Shown in pieces: positions 60,401 through 62,292 of a DNA stretch of 64,000 nucleotides; the stretch's first letter is position 1, and the number at the start of each line of letters is the position of its first letter. Below the pieces are notes generated by a model that did not search any database, was not told where the DNA came from, and saw nothing but the letters and a program-made list of their open reading frames with translations. Origin of the DNA: Mactromeris polynyma (Eukaryota > Mollusca > Bivalvia > Venerida > Mactridae); assembly GCA_032209605.1 (NCBI GenBank), contig JASFXZ010000014.1, positions 4,112,912 to 4,176,911 on the forward strand. Direction: 5' to 3'. The position numbers and the translations under genes were made by a program.

Positions 60401-62292
60401 GTATATTGCAATATGAAGTCGGGGTGTCACGATATAGGGGTATATCAGTATATTGCAATATGAAGTCGGGTGTCACGATATAGGGGTATATCAGTATATT
60501 GCAATATGAAGTCGGGGTGTCACGATATAGGGGTATATTGGTATATTGCAATATGAAGTCGGGGTGTCACGATATAGGGGTATATCGGTATATTGCAATA
60601 TGAAGTTGAACTGTAGTGTACCACAGAATGAAATGAACAAACTGGTTTTTATGATGCTTTTTTTCTGCTGTCGTCTAAAAAGTTACTGATTACAAACCCA
60701 AAAAATTGAAATTATCTACTCATGGAAACCACAAATTAGTCAAAAACTGAAACAGGATAAATTTTTGGTTTTAGCTGATGCATAGTAATAGCTTAGGTTA
60801 ATGAAATATAGTGGTAAATACATGTATTACTTTACGTTGCTTAAGAATTGCAATATATTGTGGTATATACTGCTTTTCGTTGCTTAAATATTGCAATATA
60901 TTGTGGTACACTTCAGATATATCGTGACACCTCTAGTAGGAAAAATGCAGTGCATCCCAGCTGTAGTCTGTATTATAATCCACAATATCTTTTATCTACA
61001 TATGACAGGTTTAACTTTCTTTGGCTTCAGGTGTTTGGTGCAATGACATCCTGCGAGTTGAAATACAGTGACAGTTTTTATGGCACTGGCGAAACCTTCT
61101 TGTTTACATTCTTCCCCGAGTTCAAAGTATTCCACTGGACGGGAGAAAATAATTTCTTTATCAAAGGAAACCAGGAGAGTCTGAGTATTGGAGCTGGCCA
61201 GTAAGTAATGACCTTTAAATGACACAGGCCTTGAAAAGTCCTTGAATTTGATGTTTTGAGCCTTGAACATTCCTTGAAATGGTTAAAACCCCAAAACACC
61301 TGGAAACAAGTTTAAAACTGCTTGAATTTTTCCTGAAACTCTTTGAAATGTCATTATCATTGCATTTTGGGAAGCCTATGGTTATGAGTAAAGAAAATGA
61401 GAAAATAAATTGATAAATTTGTACAATGTACAAGAATCCTTATTAATCTTTGTATGTCTAGGATTAGCTGTGAGTGTTTAACAAAAAGGACCATAGTTGG
61501 AATATTCCTTTATTTATTTGTTTAACCTCTGGAGGTTTGCTGTTCTACATTGCTTATGATGATAATATCAATTTGTGAGTAAATGTATGTGACATAAATA
61601 TTAGATGATACTTTGTGTATATTCATCTGTTCATATCTAAGAACTAAAGCATACTTATTATGCAACTGTCAGTTAGAGATCCAATCCTTCCCTTCAAAAA
61701 ACACTCTGCCCGTCTCCCTAAATGCCGCTCAAGAGAGGGATCACTGCAACACTCTGCCCGTCTCCCTAAATGCCGCTCAAGAGAGGGATCACTGCAACAC
61801 TCTGCCCGTCTTCCTAAATGCCGCTCAAGAGAGGGATCACTGCATTCCCTAATAGCACAGTACCCAGATATTGCGGCCTTAATCATACAAACCCGCGACT
61901 CAGTTTTTTGTGATATTGAAATTTTGGTGCCAATGTTTTTGTCGTGATGAGTTCCTTTACATTCTGTATATTCACTTGCTTATAGAACTAAGTTAAATAC
62001 GGTAACTCCAAATTCACAAACCTGTAACTTAATCATTTTTAATTGGTAGCCAAAACTTAAATTTTAGTTGGATTCTCAAATTGGCAAAAAATTAGATGCG
62101 ATTTTGTAGAATTAAGGTGATGTTATATGCAACTTTCTATATGTTTTTAGGGGCGTTTATGGACTCTGGTTTGATGAAGATCTATATCACGGACGTACAA
62201 ATCGGTGCGAGACGTTTGACAATGACCTACTTACATCTGCGGAAGATTTTGTTGTGAAAGGAGTCGAGGCGTGGGCTTTCATTTGGGAATGA
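326..62292 (+). CDS. OXR1: OXR1/NCOA7-type LysM-GRAM-TLDc protein, spliced, 5'-partial
   Basis: Spliced gene spanning nearly the whole window; the 5' end is outside. Fourteen exons join in frame to give 1041 residues and a TGA stop at 62290-62292. Residues about 99-147 are a LysM fold (FEYT, then VQDRDTLERIAAHFDTTPSE). Residues about 245-320 are the GRAM-like domain (GTLLVTPNAVMFDPN). Residues 321-735 are an acidic low-complexity linker. Residues 737-849 contain EYWFSIPRDK and VDHLYAFFVQWTPEIYG, and about 880-1041 are the TLDc domain (IGYPWTLIYST, FYGTGETFLFTF, FKVFHWTGENNFFIKG). This order is diagnostic of OXR1/NCOA7; invertebrates usually have one orthologue (mustard in Drosophila). In the family, TLDc proteins protect against oxidative stress and bind or disassemble the V-ATPase. 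That role is family knowledge and is not shown here. The choice of OXR1 over NCOA7 is conventional. Confidence 0.95.
442..1741. other. Intron 1, first part: no recognised feature
   Basis: AT-rich, with only a degenerate ggggaggta-type motif repeated a few times around 970-1080. No gene, RNA or element is supported. Confidence 0.5.
1742..1847. mobile_element. MITE, CAGTCGGACCTC family, internally deleted copy
   Basis: Left end tacattgggtcttcgtttat and right end aacgaggttctactgta correspond to the termini of the better copy at 31493-31669, and the middle shares aaatcaatatcaggtccgatg. It is shorter than the 170-180 bp copies. The 48-bp minisatellite begins 9 bp after its end. Confidence 0.6.
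1856..2239. repeat. Minisatellite, 48-bp unit x 8
   Basis: Eight near-identical units starting acaacctcgtcagagcatcc; variation is mainly one C/T or G/A site (cctcgtc, ccttgtc, cctcatc). Since 48 is a multiple of three, open frames of 123-208 codons run through it on both strands. These have no family features and are not called as genes. Confidence 0.95.
2240..3430. other. Intron 1: no recognised feature
   Basis: AT-rich intron sequence. A short - strand open frame at 3014-3205 (63 codons) has no family features. Nothing else is supported. Confidence 0.5.
3431..3566. mobile_element. Foldback element (near-perfect 136-bp inverted repeat)
   Basis: Arm 3431-3475 (tcttacattcgtgcttattt...) is the reverse complement of 3522-3566 (...aagcacgaatgtaaga) with about one mismatch. 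The centre is itself palindromic (gacgcgaggctctgccgagcgtc spans it). The whole can fold into one long hairpin. A small foldback MITE or hairpin insertion is likely. Confidence 0.8.
3670..5218. repeat. Minisatellite, 75-bp unit x about 20.7
   Basis: The unit contains gtcactgctttatgccactc and aagatgtctagtacatcg. Because 75 is a multiple of three and the unit lacks stops, a 516-codon frame stays open at 3720-5270 with a 25-residue repeat. Unit differences often change the amino acid (Ser/Asn, Trp/Cys/Tyr), so there is no sign of coding constraint. Confidence 0.95.
5542..7335. repeat. Minisatellite, 62-bp unit x about 29, with higher-order structure
   Basis: Units begin gcgtaaccacac. Sites vary as cattg/cgttg/ctttg, ggatag/gcatag and a rare ggatgatg. 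The ggatgatg variant recurs at 6271 and 6829, exactly 558 bp (nine units) apart, and runs of flanking variants repeat in the same order. Confidence 0.95.
7925..8604. repeat. Minisatellite, 40-bp unit x 17, each with a splice-donor-like site
   Basis: Exactly 17 units starting agtattactgaatgattgag. Thirteen contain the perfect donor consensus GAG|GTAAGT; two read gaggttagt and two gagataagt. It lies within intron 1, in the sense orientation of OXR1. Confidence 0.95.
9038..9672. repeat. Minisatellite, 52-bp unit x about 12
   Basis: Units begin gagcatcagtgacacccttac and end in gatatgatgatgat. One unit has a small insertion (catcatgcagtg) and one a 2-bp deletion (catcaggaca). Confidence 0.93.
9673..10685. 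other. Intron 1, last part: no recognised feature
   Basis: AT-rich, no repeat or gene recognised. It ends with the pyrimidine-rich acceptor of the 54-bp exon. An open frame at 10602-10787 overlaps that exon in another frame and is a shadow. Confidence 0.5.
10686..10739 (+). CDS. OXR1: OXR1 exon 2 (54-bp micro-exon)
   Basis: Acceptor gtatcttttcag and donor GGAG|gtaata. The exon enters with two bases and leaves with one, matching both neighbours. It adds 18 residues, basic then hydrophobic (DKGPKKTLLEKIWGSRSG). Its length of 54 bp is a multiple of three, so it could be skipped without a frameshift. A MITE starts about 40 bp after its donor. I do not recognise a domain; support comes from phase and splice sites. 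Confidence 0.75.
10779..10938. mobile_element. MITE, CAGTAAAACCTCA family
   Basis: Left end tgtaaaacctcatttaaaga and right end ttgaggttttactgta are inverted copies. The interior shares aagaccacctcaatgataag-type sequence with copies at 13799, 48181, 50733 and 54419. TA ends and CAGT termini suggest a Tc1/mariner-derived non-autonomous element. Confidence 0.75.
11110..11530. repeat. Interspersed repeat (gctaaaaatagattttaaaa family)
   Basis: It shares phrases such as gctaaaaatagattttaaaa, gaaaatcttcttgtccgaaa and gagctttgatattt with 23340-23850, and weaker phrases with 27395-27790. Class unknown; such diffuse repeats are common in bivalve introns (inference). Confidence 0.55.
11530..11785. repeat. 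Degenerate tandem repeat of a tatttcgtaaaaacaaatta type unit
   Basis: About a dozen diverged units of roughly 20-22 bp containing atttcgtaaaaac, with palindromic pieces such as gaaataatatttc. A 99-codon - strand frame over it is low-complexity and not a gene. Confidence 0.75.
12115..13282. repeat. Minisatellite, 42-bp unit x about 28
   Basis: Units start gtgacatatacagtaatatt; the main variation is gacata/gatata. Since 42 is a multiple of three, frames stay open on both strands at once (400 codons +, 434 codons -). The simultaneous openness comes from the stop-free unit and is not evidence for two genes. Confidence 0.95.
13799..13861. mobile_element. Half-copy of the CAGTAAAACCTCA MITE
   Basis: Left end cagtaaaccaccactttaag followed by accacctcaataatgagacc matches the 5' half of the copies at 10779 and 50733; no right end follows. 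Confidence 0.5.
14055..14206 (+). CDS. OXR1: OXR1 exon 3 (linker and start of LysM)
   Basis: Acceptor ttcttcatttcag and donor ACA|gtaaaa. 152 bp, enters with two bases and leaves in phase 0. It encodes a Thr/Ser-rich stretch, a basic KKKQPPDG segment and then AFEYT, the first strand of the LysM domain. PPDG-(T/A)FEYTV is the usual lead-in to LysM in OXR1/NCOA7. Reading through the donor gives an open frame to 14266, but the LysM motif continues only across the splice to 17605. A 32-bp minisatellite begins 15 bp into the intron. Confidence 0.93.
14221..16110. repeat. Minisatellite, 32-bp unit x about 59, octamer motif in nearly every unit
   Basis: Units begin cccccaccctgaaatatacg and end tcatatttgcat. 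All but a few carry ATTTGCAT (reverse ATGCAAAT, the POU octamer); roughly half carry TACGTCA (CRE/ATF-like), the rest TACATCA. The array starts 15 bp after the exon 3 donor and ends 4 bp before a MITE at 16115. Confidence 0.96.
16115..16295. mobile_element. MITE, CAGTCGGACCTC family, 181 bp
   Basis: Left tacagttggaccttgttta and right tgaggtcctactgta are inverted. The interior shares tttgacaaccttctat-like, gggctattcga and ttggaccca sequence with the copy at 31493. TA at both outer ends fits a TA target-site duplication. Confidence 0.8.
16449..17530. repeat. Minisatellite, 80-bp unit x about 13, tRNA-like content
   Basis: Units carry gcttgcccgtacagctctg, tttgtagaacactggactgc and cagtgctggaggtggtc. 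The segment from gcccgtacagctc resembles the first half of a tRNA (an A-box-like agctctgtttgtag, then a stem-forming cactgg/ccagtg). A B box is missing. One unit is 82 bp. Repeated open frames of 61-74 codons on both strands shift by 80 bp per unit and are shadows. Confidence 0.93.
17605..17712 (+). CDS. OXR1: OXR1 exon 4 (LysM core)
   Basis: Acceptor ataatatttcag and donor CAG|gtgacg; exactly 36 codons, phase 0 at both ends. It encodes VQDRDTLERIAAHFDTTPSE, then LKKLNKLISAVIFAGQ. The D-T-L-E-R-I-A and T-P-S-E-L-x-x-L-N patterns are hallmarks of LysM. Exon skipping would keep frame but destroy the domain. LysM binds N-acetylglucosamine polymers elsewhere; its ligand in OXR1 is not established. 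Confidence 0.96.
17951..18549. mobile_element. TIR element containing a 24-bp minisatellite
   Basis: Left arm caggagattgtcaccagtt, then tatccttttatcccttcta. The right arm, read in reverse complement, gives cataggagactgtcatgagt, then tgtctccctttatcccttct. The arms match at about four bases in five over nearly 40 bp. The interior is almost entirely the minisatellite. Related termini occur at about 30259 and 31266. Confidence 0.7.
18001..18525. repeat. Minisatellite, 24-bp purine-rich unit x about 22
   Basis: Units are ctatagaagggataaaaggg followed by atag or agag. On the + strand each unit is purine except for a short ctat. The unit repeats the inner part of the flanking element's inverted arm (agaagggataaa). 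Both strands are open over the array; the encoded repeats have no family features. Confidence 0.95.
18957..19094 (+). CDS. OXR1: OXR1 exon 5 (end of LysM and Ser-rich linker)
   Basis: Acceptor tgatttttcag and donor AAAATG|gtattt; 46 codons, phase 0 at both ends. It opens with ILHIPDKDYVHVPVG: joined to exon 4 this gives GQ-ILHIPD, the last LysM strand (GQVLYVPD in vertebrates). The remainder is a Ser-rich linker (RTSSSGSSSEGIVSRQLSDS) with likely phosphorylation sites (inference). Confidence 0.93.
19242..20315. mobile_element. Non-autonomous TIR element, about 1.07 kb (TACAGTAGACATTG termini)
   Basis: TACAGTAGACATTG at 19242 and CAATGTCTACTGTA ending at 20315 are perfect 14-bp inverted repeats. 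Subterminal gcgaccacct/agagac and gagaccacttt/ggtggtctct motifs also pair. TA ends suggest the Tc1/mariner group. The only interior frame is 87 codons without transposase features. Confidence 0.75.
20681..20890 (+). CDS. OXR1: OXR1 exon 6 (linker leading into GRAM-like domain)
   Basis: Acceptor atccgtcacag and donor CAG|gtgaga; 70 codons, phase 0 at both ends. It ends with an LERFIKLKVKHITDGQ segment, the conserved lead into the GRAM-like domain (vertebrate members have a similar EKFIKINCKYITDG). The upstream part is polar and Pro/Ser-rich. A minisatellite begins about 110 bp downstream. Confidence 0.95.
21007..22400. repeat. Minisatellite, 61-bp unit x about 20, each starting with a MITE-like end
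   Basis: Units start tacagtcaactcttgttaca; early units are about 60 bp and more diverged, later ones near-identical. The array proper runs to about 22250. An inverted end, gaccgaggtttgactgta, lies at 22383-22400, so the array looks like an expanded left half of a short TIR element. The 22310-22400 tail resembles 48880-48975. Open frames of 89-163 codons within it are repeat products. Confidence 0.9.
22401..23339. other. Intron 6: no recognised gene
   Basis: It begins with a caaggtcacggtgaggtcac stretch (22550-22568), a tandem AGGTCA-type half-site motif seen in other repeats here, then AT-rich unique-looking sequence. Nothing else is supported. Confidence 0.45.
23340..23850. repeat. Interspersed repeat (gctaaaaatagattttaaaa family)
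   Basis: It shares aaacgacatctct, gctaaaaatagattttaaaa, ttgtccagaaccat and the terminal cagtagagcatctggccctc with 11110-11530 and 27395-27790. No coding frame. Confidence 0.6.
23868..24048. mobile_element. MITE, CAGTGCAACCT family, 181 bp
   Basis: Left cagtgcaacctatccagcg and right cttgagaggttgcactgta are inverted. The interior is short and non-coding. The right end contains ggggccactcttgagaggtt, resembling the unit of the 33-bp array at 37749. Confidence 0.7.
24049..25577. other. Intron 6: no recognised gene
   Basis: From 24690 to 25060 a degenerate motif (gattaccaaatatgg followed by a gcccct-type stretch) recurs several times at irregular spacing, an old decayed repeat. - strand frames of 63-77 codons show no family features. 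Confidence 0.4.
25578..25858. repeat. Minisatellite, 35-bp unit x 8
   Basis: Units start gatcttacgacagaatgtga and end tttcattttat; a few single-base variants (cgaca/tgaca/caaca). Confidence 0.93.
25859..26519. other. Intron 6, last part: no recognised feature
   Basis: AT-rich sequence with no element recognised, ending in the pyrimidine-rich acceptor of the GRAM exon. Confidence 0.5.
26520..26701 (+). CDS. OXR1: OXR1 exon 7 (GRAM-like domain)
   Basis: Acceptor ttgtcttttcag and donor AAAAT|gtaaga; 182 bp, enters in phase 0 and leaves with two bases (AT) that form Met with the next exon. It encodes GVIKGTLLVTPNAVMFDPNV, then SDPLVVEHGPEKYGMIAPM. The LLVTPN-x-x-MFDP and SDPLV motifs are the strongest family signature outside TLDc. 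It closes with a Met/Lys-rich helix-like stretch (AAMKMRGKKM). Confidence 0.97.
27301..27380. mobile_element. MITE, CAGTCGGACCTC family, internally deleted
   Basis: Right end cggagtccgactgta matches the family terminus, and the body shares gatctgatatt, gatggtaccaagtat and attgaaggttgtcgaat with the reverse-orientation copy at 46499. Only about 80 bp remains. Confidence 0.55.
27395..27790. repeat. Interspersed repeat (third copy, diverged)
   Basis: Matches 23340-23850 at aaacgacatcccctct, the gaaact-aca stretch and the terminal cagtagagcgtcgggccctc. It lies about 100 bp upstream of the exon 8 acceptor. No coding frame. Confidence 0.5.
27889..29135 (+). CDS. OXR1: OXR1 exon 8 (large acidic disordered linker)
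   Basis: Acceptor tattcatacag and donor GAAC|gtaagt; 1247 bp, by far the largest exon, entering with one base and leaving with one. It encodes 415 residues rich in Glu, Asp, Ser, Thr and Lys with no predicted fold, as in the long central linker of OXR1/NCOA7. A Cys-containing VCSCGKG occurs early (about 28063) and a more ordered, Phe-rich patch (SAFVNYATGFFQKHAPDN) near 28837-28890. It ends LLTMDYE. If the donor were ignored the frame runs 14 further codons to a TAG at 29180-29182. Confidence 0.93.
29136..30258. other. Intron 8, first part: no recognised element
   Basis: AT-rich sequence. A - strand frame of 87 codons at 29902-30165 lacks family features. Confidence 0.45.
29379..29384 (+). 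promoter_or_regulatory. Possible intronic poly(A) signal AATAAA
   Basis: A canonical AATAAA 244 bp after the exon 8 donor and about 200 bp after the in-frame TAG at 29180-29182. If used, it would end a transcript encoding LysM and GRAM but no TLDc domain. Only the hexamer is seen; there is no direct evidence of use. Confidence 0.2.
30259..31267. mobile_element. TIR element, about 1.0 kb (caggagattgtcatgagtt family)
   Basis: Left terminus cacaggagattgtcatgagt, then tctctccc. The right terminus in reverse complement reads ccacaggaaattgttacgaa, then ttctc. Both arms continue into ccctt-rich sequence and share pieces with the element at 17951. No transposase frame is visible. It could be two nested copies. 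Confidence 0.55.
31493..31669. mobile_element. MITE, CAGTCGGACCTC family, best copy, 177 bp
   Basis: TACAGTCGGACCTC at the left and GAGGTCCGACTGTA at the right are perfect 14-bp inverted repeats with TA outermost. The body contains tttgactgccttctatccga, gggctattcgaaa and ttggaccca shared with 16115-16295. Confidence 0.85.
31746..31920 (+). mobile_element. SINE-like fragment with tRNA-type promoter, cut by a TIR element
   Basis: An A-box-like aggcttagtagttgagg and a B-box-like gcgggtttgatcatg lie about 70 bp apart, as in tRNA-derived SINEs. The copy ends where the element at 31921 begins. Match to box consensus is imperfect. Confidence 0.4.
31921..33369. mobile_element. Non-autonomous TIR element, 1.45 kb (TACACTGCAACTCCGTTA termini)
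   Basis: TACACTGCAACTCCGTTA at 31921 is the exact inverse of TAACGGAGTTGCAGTGTA ending at 33369. Subterminal accgcggtcggatata occurs near both ends. No frame longer than about 60 codons lies inside, so there is no transposase. TA ends suggest a TA-targeting transposon. Confidence 0.82.
33717..34975. repeat. Minisatellite, 35-bp unit x about 36, two subfamilies
   Basis: The first part (to about 34380) uses gttgcattgttacacttata, then ttgtggattctag. The second part uses tactgcattgttacacatat, then atccatgattctatg. The last units switch to ttcaggattctagg. The blocks are homogeneous within themselves, with sharp switches between them. Confidence 0.93.
35321..36061. mobile_element. Non-autonomous TIR element, 741 bp (TACCGTATATTACCG termini)
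   Basis: TACCGTATATTACCG at 35321 and CGGTAATATACGGTA ending at 36061 are perfect 15-bp inverted repeats; subterminal tcgacttatgg also recurs at both ends. It contains an internal direct duplication of about 58 bp (gacaagtgagagtcacatgg at 35648 and 35706). No coding frame. Confidence 0.8.
36362..37321. repeat. Minisatellite, 64-bp unit x 15
   Basis: Units start cagttgttgggcaggcacca and end with gtaggtaaacatatactt; variation is mainly caccagac/caccggac and ctaagt/ctaggt. Each unit has an acceptor-like atatacttcag and a donor-like gtag|gtaaac 47 bp apart. It ends about 170 bp before the candidate exon at 37492. Confidence 0.95.
37492..37587 (+). CDS. OXR1: Candidate OXR1 cassette exon, or alternative first exon from ATG 37479
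   Basis: An open frame encodes a helix-like segment, HLPRLTRREWKNYM then TLLNSPTLREMQHKYIF. Acceptor cacccgaag at 37490-37491 and donor TTTG|gtgtgg at 37588 give 96 bp that enters with two bases and leaves with one, so it fits between the exons ending at 29135 and starting at 38145 with no frame change. Both sites are weak. The same frame has an ATG at 37479 in good context (A at -3, G at +4) giving MAPEE ahead of HLPRL, so it may instead be a first exon of a short TLDc isoform; short isoforms with own first exons are known for vertebrate OXR1 and NCOA7. I do not recognise the segment itself. Confidence 0.4.
37749..38085. repeat. Minisatellite, 33-bp unit x 10, perfect
   Basis: Ten identical units (tgtgtgagggccactctaga, then tgacagaatgcac) plus a short partial. 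It ends 60 bp upstream of the exon 10 acceptor. Frames are open on both strands (126-200 codons) because 33 is a multiple of three; the + frame at 37740-38342 overlaps exon 10 in another frame and is a shadow. Confidence 0.97.
38145..38307 (+). CDS. OXR1: OXR1 exon 10 (pre-TLDc module)
   Basis: Acceptor tttttattttcag and donor GATAA|gtatgt; 163 bp, enters with two bases and leaves with two. It encodes FAPKKSVAFPDPPLYLCLRL and, at the end, KKSEYWFSIPRDK. LYLCLRLG (LFLCLKVG-like in vertebrates) and EYWF-(A/S)-(I/V)-P are conserved just upstream of TLDc. The entry base comes from exon 8 (giving CAA, Gln) or from the candidate exon at 37492 (giving GAA, Glu); both are in frame. A perfect 33-bp array ends 60 bp upstream of the acceptor. 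Confidence 0.94.
38386..42252. repeat. Large minisatellite, 47-bp unit x about 82
   Basis: Units are tgtcaaggggtcataactct, then ggcatttaccaaagaaaggt and agatatt. Variant types are interspersed: gcgttcataactc, a 46-bp ggcattactgtgg form and gccaaag for accaaag. Blocks of several units in the same variant order recur (for example from 39188, 39469 and 39703). All open frames over it are repeat products. Confidence 0.96.
42253..43715. repeat. Related 47-bp minisatellite x about 30
   Basis: Units are gagataaatatttgtctagg, then ggctatagctctgtggcatt and tatataa. Same length and register as the preceding array (agatatttgtcaaggggtcataactctggcattta corresponds position by position), so both derive from one ancestor. 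Diverged transition units lie at 42253-42350 and 43705-43800. Confidence 0.93.
43894..44010. repeat. Short direct repeats upstream of exon 11
   Basis: tttcatgtgatgtgcattat recurs about four times with intervening attaatat, ending about 12 bp before the exon 11 acceptor. Confidence 0.75.
44023..44200 (+). CDS. OXR1: OXR1 exon 11 (VDHLYAFFVQW module)
   Basis: Acceptor atttcgatttcag and donor GAG|gtagga; 178 bp, enters with one base completing Lys and leaves in phase 0. It encodes VDHLYAFFVQWTPEIYGDEE, then RGFVVIEDNTGIGDLEMLDE and ends KDWE. It is close to the vertebrate VDHLY-(A/T)-F-x-QWSP-(D/E)-(V/I)-Y segment and the terminal WE before the TLDc linker. Short repeats of a gtgatgtgcattatttcat type run up to about 12 bp from the exon. 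Confidence 0.97.
44201..46498. other. Intron 11, first part: nothing but a short duplication
   Basis: AT-rich intron. A direct duplication of about 56 bp (aacaacaaattgatataggt at 45137 and 45192) is the only structure seen. Open frames of 60-96 codons show no family features. Confidence 0.45.
46499..46668. mobile_element. MITE, CAGTCGGACCTC family, inverse orientation
   Basis: Ends tacagtcggacctcgg and aacgaggttcgactgta are inverted. The interior (ggttcaaataacccatttca, then gatatttatttcggatgata) matches the reverse complement of the 31493 copy. Confidence 0.8.
46669..47974. other. Intron 11: no gene; minor repeats
   Basis: A segment at 47480-47605 (tttgtagaccagtctcaaat ... atttttagactggtctcaaa) is a small inverted structure with similarity to 18745-18860. 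A short (cacata)n run lies at 47829-47852. Nothing else is recognised. Confidence 0.45.
47975..48172. repeat. Minisatellite, 22-bp unit x about 9
   Basis: Units are ctgactcgcacactcagacc plus tc; one unit is shortened to 18 bp. Confidence 0.93.
48181..48248. mobile_element. Short MITE, CAGTAAAACCTCA family
   Basis: Left acgtaaaacctcaataataa and right ttgaagtgaagttttactgta are inverted. At 68 bp it is close to a bare pair of termini. Confidence 0.65.
48249..49535. other. Intron 11: no recognised gene
   Basis: AT-rich, with a short run of aataat at about 48733. The segment 48880-48975 resembles 22310-22400 (attgatcaaattca ... gacttgactgta), likely the end of one TIR element. Confidence 0.45.
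50733..50903. mobile_element. MITE, CAGTAAAACCTCA family (in duplication copy 1)
   Basis: Left cagtaaaacctcaataataa and right ttgaggtgaggttttactgta are inverted; the best copy of this family in the window. Confidence 0.82.
51211..53227. repeat. Minisatellite, 32-bp unit x about 63 (copy 1)
   Basis: Units are cttcatgcagatatacccta, then caacactgctgt or caacactgctgc. Variants include atgcaaatat, gtgcaggtat, caacgctg and caacacgg. All three + frames stay open for hundreds of codons because the 32-bp unit cycles through frames without a stop; none is called as a gene. Confidence 0.96.
53228..56913. repeat. Segmental duplication, copy 2
   Basis: Matches copy 1 at an offset of 3692 bp, then 3686 bp after the 6-bp deletion. 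The minisatellite portion also keeps the same order of variants far into the array, with scattered single-base changes (for example aactctgctg in copy 1 against aacactgctg). The right boundary is hidden inside the array. Confidence 0.93.
54419..54589. mobile_element. MITE, CAGTAAAACCTCA family (in duplication copy 2)
   Basis: Copy of the element at 50733 carried by the segmental duplication; same length and ends. Confidence 0.82.
54897..58405. repeat. Minisatellite, 32-bp unit x about 110 (copy 2, expanded)
   Basis: Same unit as 51211-53227. The first about 2 kb repeats the variant order of copy 1; after about 56910 come further units including 31-bp forms (ccctaaacactg, ccttaaacactg) absent from copy 1. 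A frame of 744 codons (54862-57096) is a repeat product. Confidence 0.96.
58406..58960. other. Intron 11, last part
   Basis: Unique AT-rich sequence, then from 58845 a degenerate repeat of ttctatttatagatta / ctaattatagataatg units leading into the exon 12 acceptor. No gene is recognised. Confidence 0.5.
58961..59074 (+). CDS. OXR1: OXR1 exon 12 (linker to TLDc)
   Basis: Acceptor tttctattaatag and donor GAG|gtaaga; 38 codons, phase 0 at both ends. It encodes IISQSEAVKRRSIVFDEPMP, then LPDLIGESTILTDAHISE. Joined to exon 11 it reads DWE-IISQSEAVKRRS, matching the vertebrate WEIITVEEAKRRKS. The acceptor tract is AT-rich and unusually poor in pyrimidines, and a near copy lies 44 bp upstream. The preceding intron (14.8 kb) is the largest in the window. 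Confidence 0.93.
59638..59790 (+). CDS. OXR1: OXR1 exon 13 (TLDc, N-terminal part)
   Basis: Acceptor gcttaccttacag and donor AAT|gtaagt; 51 codons, phase 0 at both ends. It encodes LTQELPGRTIGYPWTLIYST, then DKHGFSIKTLYRDMAGLESP and ILIAVKDTNDN. L-P-x-R-x-x-GYPW-x-L-x-Y-S-T-x-x-HG-x-S-x-KTLYR is the opening TLDc signature. A SINE-like element lies about 20 bp after the donor. Confidence 0.98.
59811..60080 (+). mobile_element. tRNA-derived SINE-like element
   Basis: A-box-like ggtggctcagtggtgaag and B-box-like gtgggtttgatacc are about 50 bp apart, as in the RNA polymerase III promoter of tRNA-derived SINEs, followed by about 200 bp of non-tRNA body. It sits in the sense orientation 20 bp after the exon 13 donor. 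The 3' end is not clearly defined. I do not call it a tRNA gene: the acceptor stem does not pair. Confidence 0.6.
60133..60608. repeat. Minisatellite, 46/47-bp unit x about 10
   Basis: Units contain tgtcacgatataggggtata and tattgcaatatgaagtcggg, with gtcggg/gtcgggg length variation. An inverted remnant (cagatatatcgtgacacctc) lies at 60915-60934, so the array probably sits inside a TIR element whose left end was amplified. - strand frames over it are shadows. Confidence 0.9.
61031..61200 (+). CDS. OXR1: OXR1 exon 14 (TLDc core)
   Basis: Acceptor ctttggcttcag and donor GGCCA|gtaagt; 170 bp, enters in phase 0 and leaves with two bases. It encodes VFGAMTSCELKYSDSFYGTG, then ETFLFTFFPEFKVFHWTGEN and NFFIKGNQESLSIGAGQ. 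FGA, YGTGE-x-FLF-x-F and FKVF-x-W-(S/T)-GEN-x-(F/Y)-FI-x-G are core TLDc motifs. The usual poly-Gly run (GGGGG in vertebrates) is here GAGQG, completed by the next exon. Confidence 0.98.
61228..61382. repeat. Second copy of the ttgaaaagtccttgaatttg family
   Basis: It shares its first about 30 bp nearly exactly with the copy near position 69, then diverges with patches of similarity. It lies about 28 bp after the exon 14 donor. Confidence 0.55.
61702..61845. repeat. Minisatellite, 48-bp unit x 3
   Basis: Three units starting cactctgcccgtctccctaa and containing gctcaagagagggatcactg. Short frames open on both strands are repeat products. Confidence 0.92.
62151..62292 (+). CDS. OXR1: OXR1 last exon (TLDc C-terminus, stop TGA)
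   Basis: Acceptor atatgtttttag; enters with one base. It encodes GVYGLWFDEDLYHGRTNRCE, then TFDNDLLTSAEDFVVKGVEA and WAFIWE, followed by TGA. YGLW-x-D-x-DLYHGRS/T-x-x-C-x-TF-x-N and E-x-WAF are the closing TLDc motifs. Vertebrate members end a residue or so after WAF (WAFD/WAFE); here there are three more residues (IWE), a small C-terminal extension. Confidence 0.98.

Noticed and set aside
61644..61947. Frames of 79-95 codons on both strands
   Set aside because: They come from three 48-bp units in frame plus flanking intron; no family features.
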